A stretch of 11,981 nucleotides of DNA from Chloroflexota bacterium (GTDB taxonomy: Bacteria; Chloroflexota; Limnocylindria; Limnocylindrales; CSP1-4), in NCBI GenBank assembly GCA_013695255.1, contig JACDAV010000386.1, positions 1 to 11,981 on the forward strand. The letters are read 5' to 3'. Below the pieces are notes generated by a model. That model was not told the origin of the DNA. It made no database searches and saw nothing but the letters and a program-made list of their open reading frames with translations. This document shows, one piece after another, positions 5,542-11,981 of this stretch; the first letter of the stretch is position 1; every line of letters starts with the position of its first letter. Position numbers and translations under genes: made by a program.

Positions 5542-6432
5542 TCAGGCCATCCCGCCGTCTGCCTCGGCACCGAGTGGCACGGCCGGGACCTCCTCGCCGC
5601 GCGCCTCGCGGTGGGCGAGCATCTCGAGATCCGCCTCCAGCTCCTCGAGCTCCGCGCCGCCGCCCATCAGCCGGTGGAGCTCGGCCGCGTCGAGCTCCCC
5701 GCGGGCGTACGTCCCGCCGGAGCGACCGCGGGTCAGGATGGTGAACGTGTCGCCGATCGGCAGGGCGTGCTGGACGTTGTGGGTGATGAAGATCACGCCG
5801 AGCCCGCGGTTGCGGGCCGAGATCGCGTGGCGCAGGACGATGGCGGCCTCCTTGACGCCCAGCGCCGAGGTGGGCTCGTCGAGGATCAGCACCCGGGCCC
5901 CGAAGTACTCCGCGCGGGCGATGGCAAGCGTCTGGCGCTCGCCGCCGGACAGCGTGCCGACGAGCTGGTCCGTGTCGCGCACGTCGATCCCGATGTTGCG
6001 CATCTGCTCGCGGGCGACGGCCGCCGCACGACCCGCGTCGAAGTGGCGGAACGGGCCGAACCCGGTCGTGGGCTCGTTGCCCAGGAAGAAGTTGCGGCTG
6101 ATGCTCATGAGCGGCATGACCGACAGGTCCTGGTAAACCGTCGCGATGCCGGCGTCGAGCGCGTCGCGCGGCGCCGTGAAGCGGACCGGCTGGCCGTCCA
6201 CGGCGAGCGTGCCGGCGTCCGGTTGGTGGACGCCGGACAGGATCTTGATCAGGGTCGACTTGCCGGCCCCGTTGTCGCCGAGCAGGCAGTTGATCTGGCC
6301 GGCGCGCACGGCCAGCGAGACGTCTTCGACCGCCACCACGGCGCCGAAGTACTTCGAGACGCTGCGCGCCTCGAGCAGGGGCGCGGAGCCGGCCGGGGGC
6401 CGGGATTCAGGCGCGGCGTGGCTGGCGGTCAT
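5542..6432 (-). CDS. Sugar ABC transporter ATP-binding protein (single NBD)
   Basis: A 296-residue cytoplasmic ATPase that powers sugar import. Walker A is GDNGAGKST (52-60), the Q-loop Gln is at 101 (VYQD), the ABC signature is LSGGERQ (161-167), Walker B is VLILDEPTSAL (181-191, Glu186) and the switch His is at 218. It has one nucleotide-binding domain, like FrcA, rather than the two of RbsA or MglA, so two copies should pair with the permease. The C-terminus after about residue 255 is an acidic tail (ELEELEADLEMLAHREARGEE) with no assigned role. The start is the ATG at 6430-6432 with GGAGGAA seven bases upstream, 14 bases after the permease stop; the frame continues upstream only as an antisense-like shadow. 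It is the last gene of the operon. The closest functional group is carbohydrate uptake transporter family 2 (CUT2). Confidence 0.93.
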   Translation of the reverse strand: MTASHAAPESRPPAGSAPLLEARSVSKYFGAVVAVEDVSLAVRAGQINCLLGDNGAGKSTLIKILSGVHQPDAGTLAVDGQPVRFTAPRDALDAGIATVYQDLSVMPLMSISRNFFLGNEPTTGFGPFRHFDAGRAAAVAREQMRNIGIDVRDTDQLVGTLSGGERQTLAIARAEYFGARVLILDEPTSALGVKEAAIVLRHAISARNRGLGVIFITHNVQHALPIGDTFTILTRGRSGGTYARGELDAAELHRLMGGGAELEELEADLEMLAHREARGEEVPAVPLGAEADGGMA

Positions 6433-6446
6433 GCCGTTCCTCCCGC

Positions 6447-7523
6447 TCAGCGGAGCCCGGCGAACCGGCGCCGGATCCAGTTGTTGAGCACGACCGCCAC
6501 GAGCAGCAGCGTGCCGATGGCCACGTAGTACCAGTCCGCGTTGATGTTGGCGAAGACGATCCCGATGCGGGCCATCCCGAGCGCGAGCGCGCCGATCGCC
6601 GCCCCCACCACGGACCCGTAGCCGCCGGTGAGGAGGGTGCCGCCGATGACGGCGGTGGTGATCGCGTCGAGCTCGATGAAGCGGCCGCGCAGCACGTCGG
6701 CGGAGAAGAAGGTCATCGTCTGGATGGTTGCCAGGATCGAGGCGGAGAACGCGGTCAGCGCGAACAGCGAGATCTTGACCCGGGCGACCGGGACGCCGAG
6801 GTTCCGCGCTGCCTGGGGCGACCCGCCCACCCCGCTGATCCAGTTGCCGAAGCGGGTCCGCCCCAGCAGCCAGGCGCCCAGGGCGGCGATGAGGAACCAC
6901 CAGAAGATCGAGACCTTGAGCTCGCCGCGCTCTCCGCCGGACCCGACCACCAGACTCCAGTTGAAGAACCCCGCGATCGGGTCCGCGCTGATGAGGGCGG
7001 GATCGATCGAGATGAACGTGATCCTGGTGATGAACGCGGTCATGACCTGGGTCAGGCCCCGGATCAGGAACAGCGTGGCCAGGGTAACGATGAACGACGG
7101 CAGGCCGGTCCGGACGACGATGATCCCGTTGACCACGCCGAGCAGCGTCGTGAGGATCATCGACACCAGGATCGCGGCCCAGATCGGCAGGCCCGCCTCC
7201 GTGACGAGGATGCCGATGACGATCCCGGCGAAGCCGACCAGCGACCCGATCGACAGGTCGAACTCGCCGGCGATCATCAGCAGGGCCACCGCGGTGGCGA
7301 CGATGCCGACCTGCGCCGCCACGTCGAGGTAGCTGAGCGTCCCGCGCAGGGTCAGGAAGGTCGCGCCACCGAGCAGCCCGAAGACGATCCAGACGAAGAC
7401 CGCGATGATCAGCGCGCCTGACGCCGGACGCGCCAGGATCCGCTGGAGCAGCGAGGTCCTTCTCAGCCGCTCGGAGCCGGTCGCCGGTGCCGTGTCGCCG
7501 CCGGCCGTCGAGGTGGTCGCCAT
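6447..7523 (-). CDS. Sugar ABC transporter permease (RbsC/FrcC type)
   Basis: A 358-residue inner-membrane permease of the CUT2 branched-chain/ribose family. After a polar N-terminus of about 30 residues come many hydrophobic segments, beginning with residues 37-57. Family hallmarks are GEFDLSIGSLVGF (86-98), the cytoplasmic coupling-loop segment GVGGSPQAARNLGVPV (231-246), and IGGTLLTGGYGSVVGAAIGAL split over residues 293-313. The segment around residues 165-205 (ITFISIDPALISADPIAGF) is probably a periplasmic loop. The start is the ATG at 7521-7523 with GGAGG six bases upstream; an upstream extension to 7646 would overlap the binding-protein gene and is poor in family features. It would form a dimer serving as the channel for the substrate delivered by the adjacent lipoprotein. 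Confidence 0.94.
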   Translation of the reverse strand: MATTSTAGGDTAPATGSERLRRTSLLQRILARPASGALIIAVFVWIVFGLLGGATFLTLRGTLSYLDVAAQVGIVATAVALLMIAGEFDLSIGSLVGFAGIVIGILVTEAGLPIWAAILVSMILTTLLGVVNGIIVVRTGLPSFIVTLATLFLIRGLTQVMTAFITRITFISIDPALISADPIAGFFNWSLVVGSGGERGELKVSIFWWFLIAALGAWLLGRTRFGNWISGVGGSPQAARNLGVPVARVKISLFALTAFSASILATIQTMTFFSADVLRGRFIELDAITTAVIGGTLLTGGYGSVVGAAIGALALGMARIGIVFANINADWYYVAIGTLLLVAVVLNNWIRRRFAGLR

Positions 7524-7541
7524 CGAAGCCTCCGAACTTGC

Positions 7542-7571
7542 CGGGAGGGACCGGTCGCCCGGCCCCTCCCG
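7542..7571 (-). promoter_or_regulatory. Strong intercistronic hairpin between binding-protein and permease genes
   Basis: In the 79 bases between the binding-protein stop and the permease start, an eight-pair stem (7542-7549 with 7564-7571, CGGGAGGG against CCCTCCCG) is extended, past one A/C mismatch, by a four-pair CCGG/CCGG stem capped by a four-base loop (7555-7558). Almost all pairs are G:C. Similar structures after binding-protein genes, as in malE-malF, protect the upstream mRNA or cause partial termination so that the binding protein is made in excess. That function is inferred here. Confidence 0.6.
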
Positions 7572-7602
7572 TGCGCCGGTCTGCCCGGCGAAGCGGGCTG
7601 GC

Positions 7603-8622
7603 TCAGCGGAGACCCTTCGCGGCCAGCCCGATGACCGCCTCGGCATTGTCCTTGGTGACGAAGCCCGGACCGGTCATCAGCAGTCCCTGGCCGTTGCCGG
7701 TCGGCAGGTTCCGCGTCTCCGCATAGGTCGTCAGGAACACGATCGGCAGGTAACCCTGGATGAACTGCTGCTGGTCGACCGCGAACTCCATCTTTCCGTC
7801 CTTGATCGCGGTCAGGACCTCCGCGCTCAGGTCGAAGGTGGCGAGCTTGACCGAGTCGCCCTTGCCGGCCGCCTCGAGCGCCTTGAGCGCCGGCCCGGCG
7901 ACGGACGGCCCGAGGGTCAGAAGTCCGTCGATCGTGTCGTCGCCGCTCAGTGCCGCCTCGATCGTGGCCTGCATGCCCGCCGCGTCCGAGATGTTGCCGG
8001 TAAGGACATCGCCCTCGGCGCCAAGACCCTCGAAGAAGCCGTTGCAGCGCTGGGTGAGCGCCTCGTTGCCGACCTCCTGGTTGAAGCAGACACCGTTCTT
8101 GACGCCTGCGTCCTTCATCCGCTGCCCGGCGCCGAGACCCGCCTCGAACTCCGTCTGGCCGACGTGGGCGAGCACGCCCAGCTCCTTGAAGACGTCCGAG
8201 CCGGAGTTCATCGAGATCACCGGGATGCCGGCGTCGACGGCCTTCTTGATCGACGGCCCGAGTGCGTCGGGGTTCGGGATCGACACCACGAGACCGCTGG
8301 GGTTCTTGGCCACGGCGGCGTCGATCAGCTGCGACATGCGGACCATGTCGCTCTCGGCGTCCGGGGCGCTGTAGTTGACCTGGACGCCCATGTCGCTCGC
8401 GGCGGCCGTGACGCCGTTGCGGACGACGCCCCAGAAGCCATCGATCGCCTGGCCGTGGGTGACAATCTCGATCTTGATGTCGCCGCGCTTCACGAGCGCG
8501 CCTTCGAGCCCTCCTCCCGCCGCCGCGCCGCTGCCGCCGGGTGCCGGGCTCGTCGCGCCGGCGCAGGCGGACACCACCATCGCCAGTCCCACCAGACCGA
8601 CGCTCATGCTTCGAAGCTTCAT
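7603..8622 (-). CDS. Sugar/cyclitol ABC transporter substrate-binding lipoprotein
   Basis: A 339-residue periplasmic-binding-protein family 1 (ribose-type) receptor. The N-terminus is a lipoprotein signal peptide: MKLRS, a hydrophobic core, and the lipobox VSAC with Cys20, so the mature protein should be anchored outside the membrane. A Gly/Ala/Ser/Pro linker covers about 21-42. The binding core starts at IKIEIVTHGQAIDGFW (49-64) and shows the alternating lobes of the family: GLVVSIPNPDALGPSI (110-125), AGIPVISMNSGSD (131-143), HVGQTEFEAG and FDLSAEVL (263-270). His57, Trp64, Asn139 and Asp264 are plausible ligand contacts. Cys179 and Cys193 could form a disulfide. The start at 8620-8622 is preferred over 8658 because it gives a clean signal peptide; a GGAGGAG tract lies a little far upstream. 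By memory, the QEVGNEAL pattern resembles receptors from inositol transport loci, but the ligand is unproven. Confidence 0.92.
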   Translation of the reverse strand: MKLRSMSVGLVGLAMVVSACAGATSPAPGGSGAAAGGGLEGALVKRGDIKIEIVTHGQAIDGFWGVVRNGVTAAASDMGVQVNYSAPDAESDMVRMSQLIDAAVAKNPSGLVVSIPNPDALGPSIKKAVDAGIPVISMNSGSDVFKELGVLAHVGQTEFEAGLGAGQRMKDAGVKNGVCFNQEVGNEALTQRCNGFFEGLGAEGDVLTGNISDAAGMQATIEAALSGDDTIDGLLTLGPSVAGPALKALEAAGKGDSVKLATFDLSAEVLTAIKDGKMEFAVDQQQFIQGYLPIVFLTTYAETRNLPTGNGQGLLMTGPGFVTKDNAEAVIGLAAKGLR

Positions 8623-8758
8623 GTCTCTCTCATCTCCTCCGATGTGGCCGCGGCGCACGCCACGGCTCCGTGCTGGTGATCCGGTCGCGATCGGCGACGG
8701 GGCCCTCGATTCAGGTCCGCGGGGCGATCACGACCGGGCACCTCCTGTCGCTCGCGCG

Positions 8759-8764
8759 ATGCTA
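8759..8764 (-). promoter_or_regulatory. Weak candidate internal promoter -10 (TAGCAT)
   Basis: The 185-base gap 8623-8807 separates the dehydrogenase gene from the binding-protein gene, whereas all other joints in the operon are under 80 bases. On the minus strand it contains TAGCAT, the same hexamer found just before the ychF-like ATG. A start near 8752 would leave a leader of about 130 bases. No -35 box is clear, so this is only a candidate. Confidence 0.2.
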
Positions 8765-8807
8765 CGGCGGCGGCGACCGGCCGGCGCGGCGAATCCGACA
8801 TGGTCGC

Positions 8808-9806
8808 TCAGCATGGGATCTCCTCGAGGCGGACGACCCGATGCTGCGCGAGGGCTGTCGTCGCGGCCTCCGCCACCCGCAGCGCCTCGACCCCGTCACG
8901 GGCGGAGCAGGGGCTGGACGCCTCGCCCCGGGCAACCGCCGCGAAGGCCGCCAGCTCCGCGGCATAGGCCGACTCGAACCGGACGAGGAAGCTCGACCAG
9001 GCCGGGCCGGCCGGCGGCGGCACGCCGGGCTCGACGGATCGAAGCGGCGTGTGCGGTCCCAGCCCCACGGCGACGCTGTCGCGTGAGCCGAAGATCTCCG
9101 CCCGGATGTCGTAGCCGAGCGGGTCGTGGCGGGCGACCGTCATGACCGCCAGCACGCCGTTGCGCAAGCGGAGCGTCGCCACCGCGGTGTCGACGTCCCC
9201 GTACTTCGCGAAGACCTCGAAGCCGCGGACACCGCCGTCGGCGTAGACCTCCTCGACCTCGCTCCCGGTCAGCCAGCGCAGGACGTCGAAGTCGTGGATC
9301 GAGAAGTCGCGGAACAGTCCGCCGGAGGCCGGGATGTACGACTCGTGGGGCGGGGCCGGGTCGTGACCGGCCAGCCGGAGCGCGTAGATCGTGCCGAGCT
9401 CCCCGGACTCGACAAGGCGGCGCGCCTCGCGGTAGCCCGGGTCGAACCGGCGCTGGAAGCCGAGCTGGAACGGGACGCCGCTGGCCTCGATCTCGCGGGC
9501 GACGGCCAGCGTGTCGCCGAGGTCGGCCGCCAGCGGCTTCTCGCAGAAGGTCGGCAGACGCCGTCCGATGGCGGCTCGGATGAGCCCGGCGTGCGCGTCC
9601 GTGGATGCCGCGATGACCACGGCATCGGCAGCGGCGAGCGCTTCCTCGATCGACGCTGCAGGCGTCCCGCCGACCTCGGCCGCGAGGGCGATGGCACGCC
9701 CGTCGACGGCGTCGGCGATCACGACCTCCTCGATCCCGTCGGTCGCGCCCAGCAGGCGCGCGTGGAGGTGCCCGATCCGCCCGGCCCCGATCAGCGCCAC
9801 CCGCAT
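8808..9806 (-). CDS. iolG: Gfo/Idh/MocA oxidoreductase, IolG-like (inositol 2-dehydrogenase type)
   Basis: A 332-residue NAD(P)-dependent dehydrogenase. In an inositol pathway it would oxidise a ring hydroxyl to give the inosose used by the neighbouring IolE-like enzyme. The Rossmann motif is GAGRIG (7-12). The EKP motif (Glu89-Lys90-Pro91) supplies the catalytic Lys90, and the second signature, GGLFRDFSIHDFDVLRW (162-178), supplies Asp167 and His171, matching the Lys/Asp/His set of inositol dehydrogenases. The LGFQRRFDPGYREARR segment (115-130) is also typical. The start is the ATG at 9804-9806, with GGAG seven bases upstream and the IolE-like stop 16 bases away. Members of this family act on several sugars and cyclitols (myo- or scyllo-inositol, glucose, sugar acids), so the symbol rests partly on its neighbours. 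Confidence 0.85.
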   Translation of the reverse strand: MRVALIGAGRIGHLHARLLGATDGIEEVVIADAVDGRAIALAAEVGGTPAASIEEALAAADAVVIAASTDAHAGLIRAAIGRRLPTFCEKPLAADLGDTLAVAREIEASGVPFQLGFQRRFDPGYREARRLVESGELGTIYALRLAGHDPAPPHESYIPASGGLFRDFSIHDFDVLRWLTGSEVEEVYADGGVRGFEVFAKYGDVDTAVATLRLRNGVLAVMTVARHDPLGYDIRAEIFGSRDSVAVGLGPHTPLRSVEPGVPPPAGPAWSSFLVRFESAYAAELAAFAAVARGEASSPCSARDGVEALRVAEAATTALAQHRVVRLEEIPC

Positions 9807-9822
9807 GCAGATCTCCGTTCGC

Positions 9823-10806
9823 TCAGGTGCCCGCGAGTGGTCGAGTCCGGCCGAGTCGCCGCAGCTCAGCGGCCAGCACGCGCCGGCCGATGGCGGCACT
9901 CTCGGACGGGGGACCCCAGCAGCTGTCCTGCTCGACCATCAGCCAGCCGCGGTAGCTGCGCTCGTCGAGGGCGCGCAGCACCCCGGCGAGGTCCAGGACC
10001 CCAGCGCCAAGTTCCGTGAAGAGCCGGGCGCGGATGGCGGCCCCGAAGTCGCGGATCTCGCCCGACCGCAGGGCGCGGAGGGCGGCCTCGTCGACATCCT
10101 TGAGATGGACGTGCGTCACCCGCTCGCCGTAGCGACGGAGCGCGGCCACCGGATCGCCCCCGCCGACCGTCCAGTGGCCGACGTCGAGGCAGACCCCGAC
10201 CGCCGCCGCGTCCGTCAGCCCGAGCAGCCGGTCGAGCTCGGCCGGCGTCTCGATGTACGTCGCCGTGTGCTGGTGCCACGCGAGCCGGTGGCCCAGCTCC
10301 GCGGCCTCGGCGGCAAGGCGGTCGACGAGCGCGGCGAGACGGCGCCAGCCGTCGGCCGTGAGCCGCGGCACGCGGGGATCGGCTGCCCGGGCGGACCAGG
10401 CCGATCGCTCCGGGGAGCCGTCGAGCGCCGCGACGAGCACTTCGCCACCTGCCTCGTGCAGCACCTGCAGGCGATCTCGCGCGATCTCGAGCGCGTCGTC
10501 CGGCGGCCCGTCCGGACCGCACGGGATCGAGAGGTACACCTCCGCCAGGCGAAGGTCGCGGGCCGCCAGCATCGCTCGCAGTCGATCGCCGCGAGGGAAG
10601 CCGCGGCCGTCCTGGGTGCCCTCGTATCCGGTCCGTGCGATCTCGTCGAGAACCGCTTCCGCGGCGACGAGCGGGGCGAGATCGCCCAGGTCGACGTTGT
10701 TCCAGAGGATGGGCACGGTCCCGATCGAGGCGCCGGGCAGGGCATCGTCGGGGCGCCGGAGCAGCGCCCGCAGCCGGGTTGCGGCCGGCGCCACGGCGAG
10801 GGTCAC
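9823..10806 (-). CDS. iolE: IolE-like sugar phosphate isomerase/epimerase-fold protein (inosose dehydratase type)
   Basis: A 327-residue xylose-isomerase-like TIM-barrel protein. Inosose dehydratase removes water from 2-keto-myo-inositol to give the diketone cleaved by IolD. Similar to IolE are IGTVPILWNNVDL (28-40), GYEGTQDGRGFP (60-71) and LAWHQHTATYIET (175-187), the counterpart of the YHHHMGT motif. Likely metal or active-site residues at the barrel strand ends are Asp208 and His211 (LDVGH), His232/His234 (HVHLKD) and Glu292 (VEQD). The start is a GTG at 10804-10806 that overlaps the previous stop as GTGA, with GGAGGAG eight bases upstream; a start at 10887 would lie deep in the previous gene. 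About 27 residues before the first barrel strand are extra compared with classic IolE. The divergence leaves room for a related isomerase or epimerase, but the order D-E-G supports the dehydratase role. Confidence 0.8.
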   Translation of the reverse strand: MTLAVAPAATRLRALLRRPDDALPGASIGTVPILWNNVDLGDLAPLVAAEAVLDEIARTGYEGTQDGRGFPRGDRLRAMLAARDLRLAEVYLSIPCGPDGPPDDALEIARDRLQVLHEAGGEVLVAALDGSPERSAWSARAADPRVPRLTADGWRRLAALVDRLAAEAAELGHRLAWHQHTATYIETPAELDRLLGLTDAAAVGVCLDVGHWTVGGGDPVAALRRYGERVTHVHLKDVDEAALRALRSGEIRDFGAAIRARLFTELGAGVLDLAGVLRALDERSYRGWLMVEQDSCWGPPSESAAIGRRVLAAELRRLGRTRPLAGT

Positions 10807-11981
10807 CGGTGCTGCTCCTCCGCCCGGCCCTCGAGCTGTTCGGCGCGGCTCTCCGCGTGGCGCTCCGGGACGGGCACGTCCCACCAACCGGTCTTGTCCG
10901 GCCCCGCGACGGCGAGGTCGCGATCGACCCTGATCGTCACCAGCGACGGCCCGCCGGAGGCGAGCGCGCGGCGCACCGCCCGGCAGACGTCGTCCGGATC
11001 ATCGACGAGCTCGCTGTGGATGCCGAACGCGTCGCCGATCGCCCGAAAGTCCGGCGAGTACGGCTTGCCGCCGCGGAGGAAGTCGGTCCACGCCGGGCGG
11101 CCGAAGAACGTCGTCTGCCCGCCCTTGATGCTGATCCAGCCGGAGTTGTCGAGGACGACCGTGCAGACCGGCAGGTCCAGCATCGCGACCGTGGCCAGCT
11201 CCTGCATGGTCTGCAGGAAGCTGCCGTCGCCGGCGATCGCGAGGACCTGCCGGTCGGGCCGGGCGAGCCTGGCGCCGATCGCGGCTGGAAGCTCGAAGCC
11301 CATCGTCGAGAAGCCGCCAGAGGTCAGGTGGGTGCGCGGCGCCCGGGTGACCCAGCGTTGCTTGACCATGCCCTGCGGCAGCCCGGCGCCGGTGACGACG
11401 ATCGCGTCCGGATCGGTCGCCGCCTGGACCTCGCGAACGGCGCGGGCCATCGTCATCGGCCGGGCGCGGGAGCCGGACTTCACCTCGATCTGATCGAGCC
11501 AGGCAGCCTTCCGGCGCTGGATCTCCTCGAACCAGGCGGTCTCGCGGTACGAGCCGCCGCCGCGGCTCCCGAGCGCCGCCAGGAGGTCCTCCAGCCCTGC
11601 CCGCGCGTCGCCGACGAGCGGGACCTCGACCGGGTAGTTCTTGCCGATCTCGCGCGGGTCGATGTCGAGCTGGATGAGGCGCGTCGGCGGGATCGCGAAC
11701 GTGACGCCGCGCCGCCAGGAGCTGGCGGACCAGTCGGTGAACCGGTTGCCGACGCTCAGCAGCACGTCGGCGGACGCGGCGAGCGCGTTGCCGCAGGTGG
11801 AGGCGGTGTCGCCGATCGTGTGCGCGGCCAGCTCGTGCGTCTCGTCGATGGCCCCCTTGCCGTTCCACGTCGTGACGACCGGCGCCCCGAGCCGTTCGGC
11901 GAGCGCCGTGACGGCGTCGCTCGCGTCCGCGGTGATCGCGCCGCCGCCGGCCACGATGACCGGGCGGGCCGCGGTGCGCAG
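10803..11981 (-). CDS. iolD: ThDP-dependent enzyme, IolD-like (5' end outside window)
   Basis: The C-terminal 392 residues of a thiamine-diphosphate enzyme; the frame is open to the window edge, and the GTG at 11954 is internal to the conserved ARPVIVAGGGA segment that opens the central domain. IolD hydrolyses the ring of 3D-trihydroxycyclohexane-1,2-dione. The central domain is followed by the pyrophosphate-binding domain with GFSTMGFELPAAIGA, then GDGS (GDG codons 11223-11231) and, after the usual spacing, DNSGW (11139-11150 encode DNSG), which form the ThDP/magnesium motif. The C-terminal GWWDVPVPE is the feature that most recalls IolD rather than acetolactate synthase. The N-terminal domain holding the catalytic Glu is not in the window. 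Its stop overlaps the IolE-like GTG. A general acetolactate-synthase-like enzyme is the alternative. Confidence 0.8.
   Translation of the reverse strand: MRTAARPVIVAGGGAITADASDAVTALAERLGAPVVTTWNGKGAIDETHELAAHTIGDTASTCGNALAASADVLLSVGNRFTDWSASSWRRGVTFAIPPTRLIQLDIDPREIGKNYPVEVPLVGDARAGLEDLLAALGSRGGGSYRETAWFEEIQRRKAAWLDQIEVKSGSRARPMTMARAVREVQAATDPDAIVVTGAGLPQGMVKQRWVTRAPRTHLTSGGFSTMGFELPAAIGARLARPDRQVLAIAGDGSFLQTMQELATVAMLDLPVCTVVLDNSGWISIKGGQTTFFGRPAWTDFLRGGKPYSPDFRAIGDAFGIHSELVDDPDDVCRAVRRALASGGPSLVTIRVDRDLAVAGPDKTGWWDVPVPERHAESRAEQLEGRAEEQHR

Noticed and set aside
7405..8679. A 424-codon + strand frame opposite the binding-protein and permease genes
   Set aside because: It is the mirror image of genes with clear motifs, signal peptide and ribosome binding sites, and has no recognisable domain.
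9511..11493. A 660-codon open frame on the + strand opposite the iol-like genes
   Set aside because: It is antisense to three well-supported enzymes, its composition is skewed to Arg, Ala, Ser and Pro, and no domain motif appears. Long antisense frames are expected at this GC content.

Overview
The window is very GC-rich and densely coded. It most likely comes from a high-GC soil or water bacterium of the Chloroflexota (Limnocylindria-like) or Actinomycetota. The evidence is the composition, the frequent GTG starts and an F420-associated zinc-metalloprotease-family gene at the left edge. This placement is inference; there is no rRNA or marker gene to settle it.

Left block, + strand (1-2595): an incomplete DUF2342 / F420-associated metalloprotease-like gene overlaps a D-2-hydroxyacid dehydrogenase gene (TGATG junction), followed by a small four-helix membrane protein and a possible GC hairpin. 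Positions 2596-3011 form the only long gene-free stretch. It holds short palindromes and an imperfect direct repeat of about 29 bases.

Middle block (3012-5502): a YchF-family P-loop protein with an altered P-loop and no recognisable canonical switch II, on the + strand. It converges on a 119-residue acidic protein of unknown function on the - strand. A PfkB-family sugar kinase then starts on the + strand, 28 bases from the start of the unknown gene.

Right block, - strand (5542-11981): six genes read leftwards and look like one uptake-plus-catabolism operon for inositol or a related cyclitol or sugar. In order of transcription they are an IolD-like ThDP enzyme (cut by the window edge), an IolE-like dehydratase/isomerase (GTGA overlap), an IolG-like Gfo/Idh/MocA dehydrogenase, a lipoprotein sugar-binding protein, a ribose-type permease and a single-domain sugar ABC ATPase. 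The first three would oxidise, dehydrate and hydrolyse the ring; the last three would import the substrate. A strong hairpin lies between the binding-protein and permease genes, where it could set their relative expression. A 185-base gap before the binding-protein gene is the only loose joint in the operon and might carry an internal promoter.

I found no CRISPR array, tRNA, rRNA, insertion sequence or clear defence system. The least ordinary items are the divergent YchF paralogue, the unknown acidic protein, the intergenic repeats, and the PfkB kinase beside the cyclitol locus.
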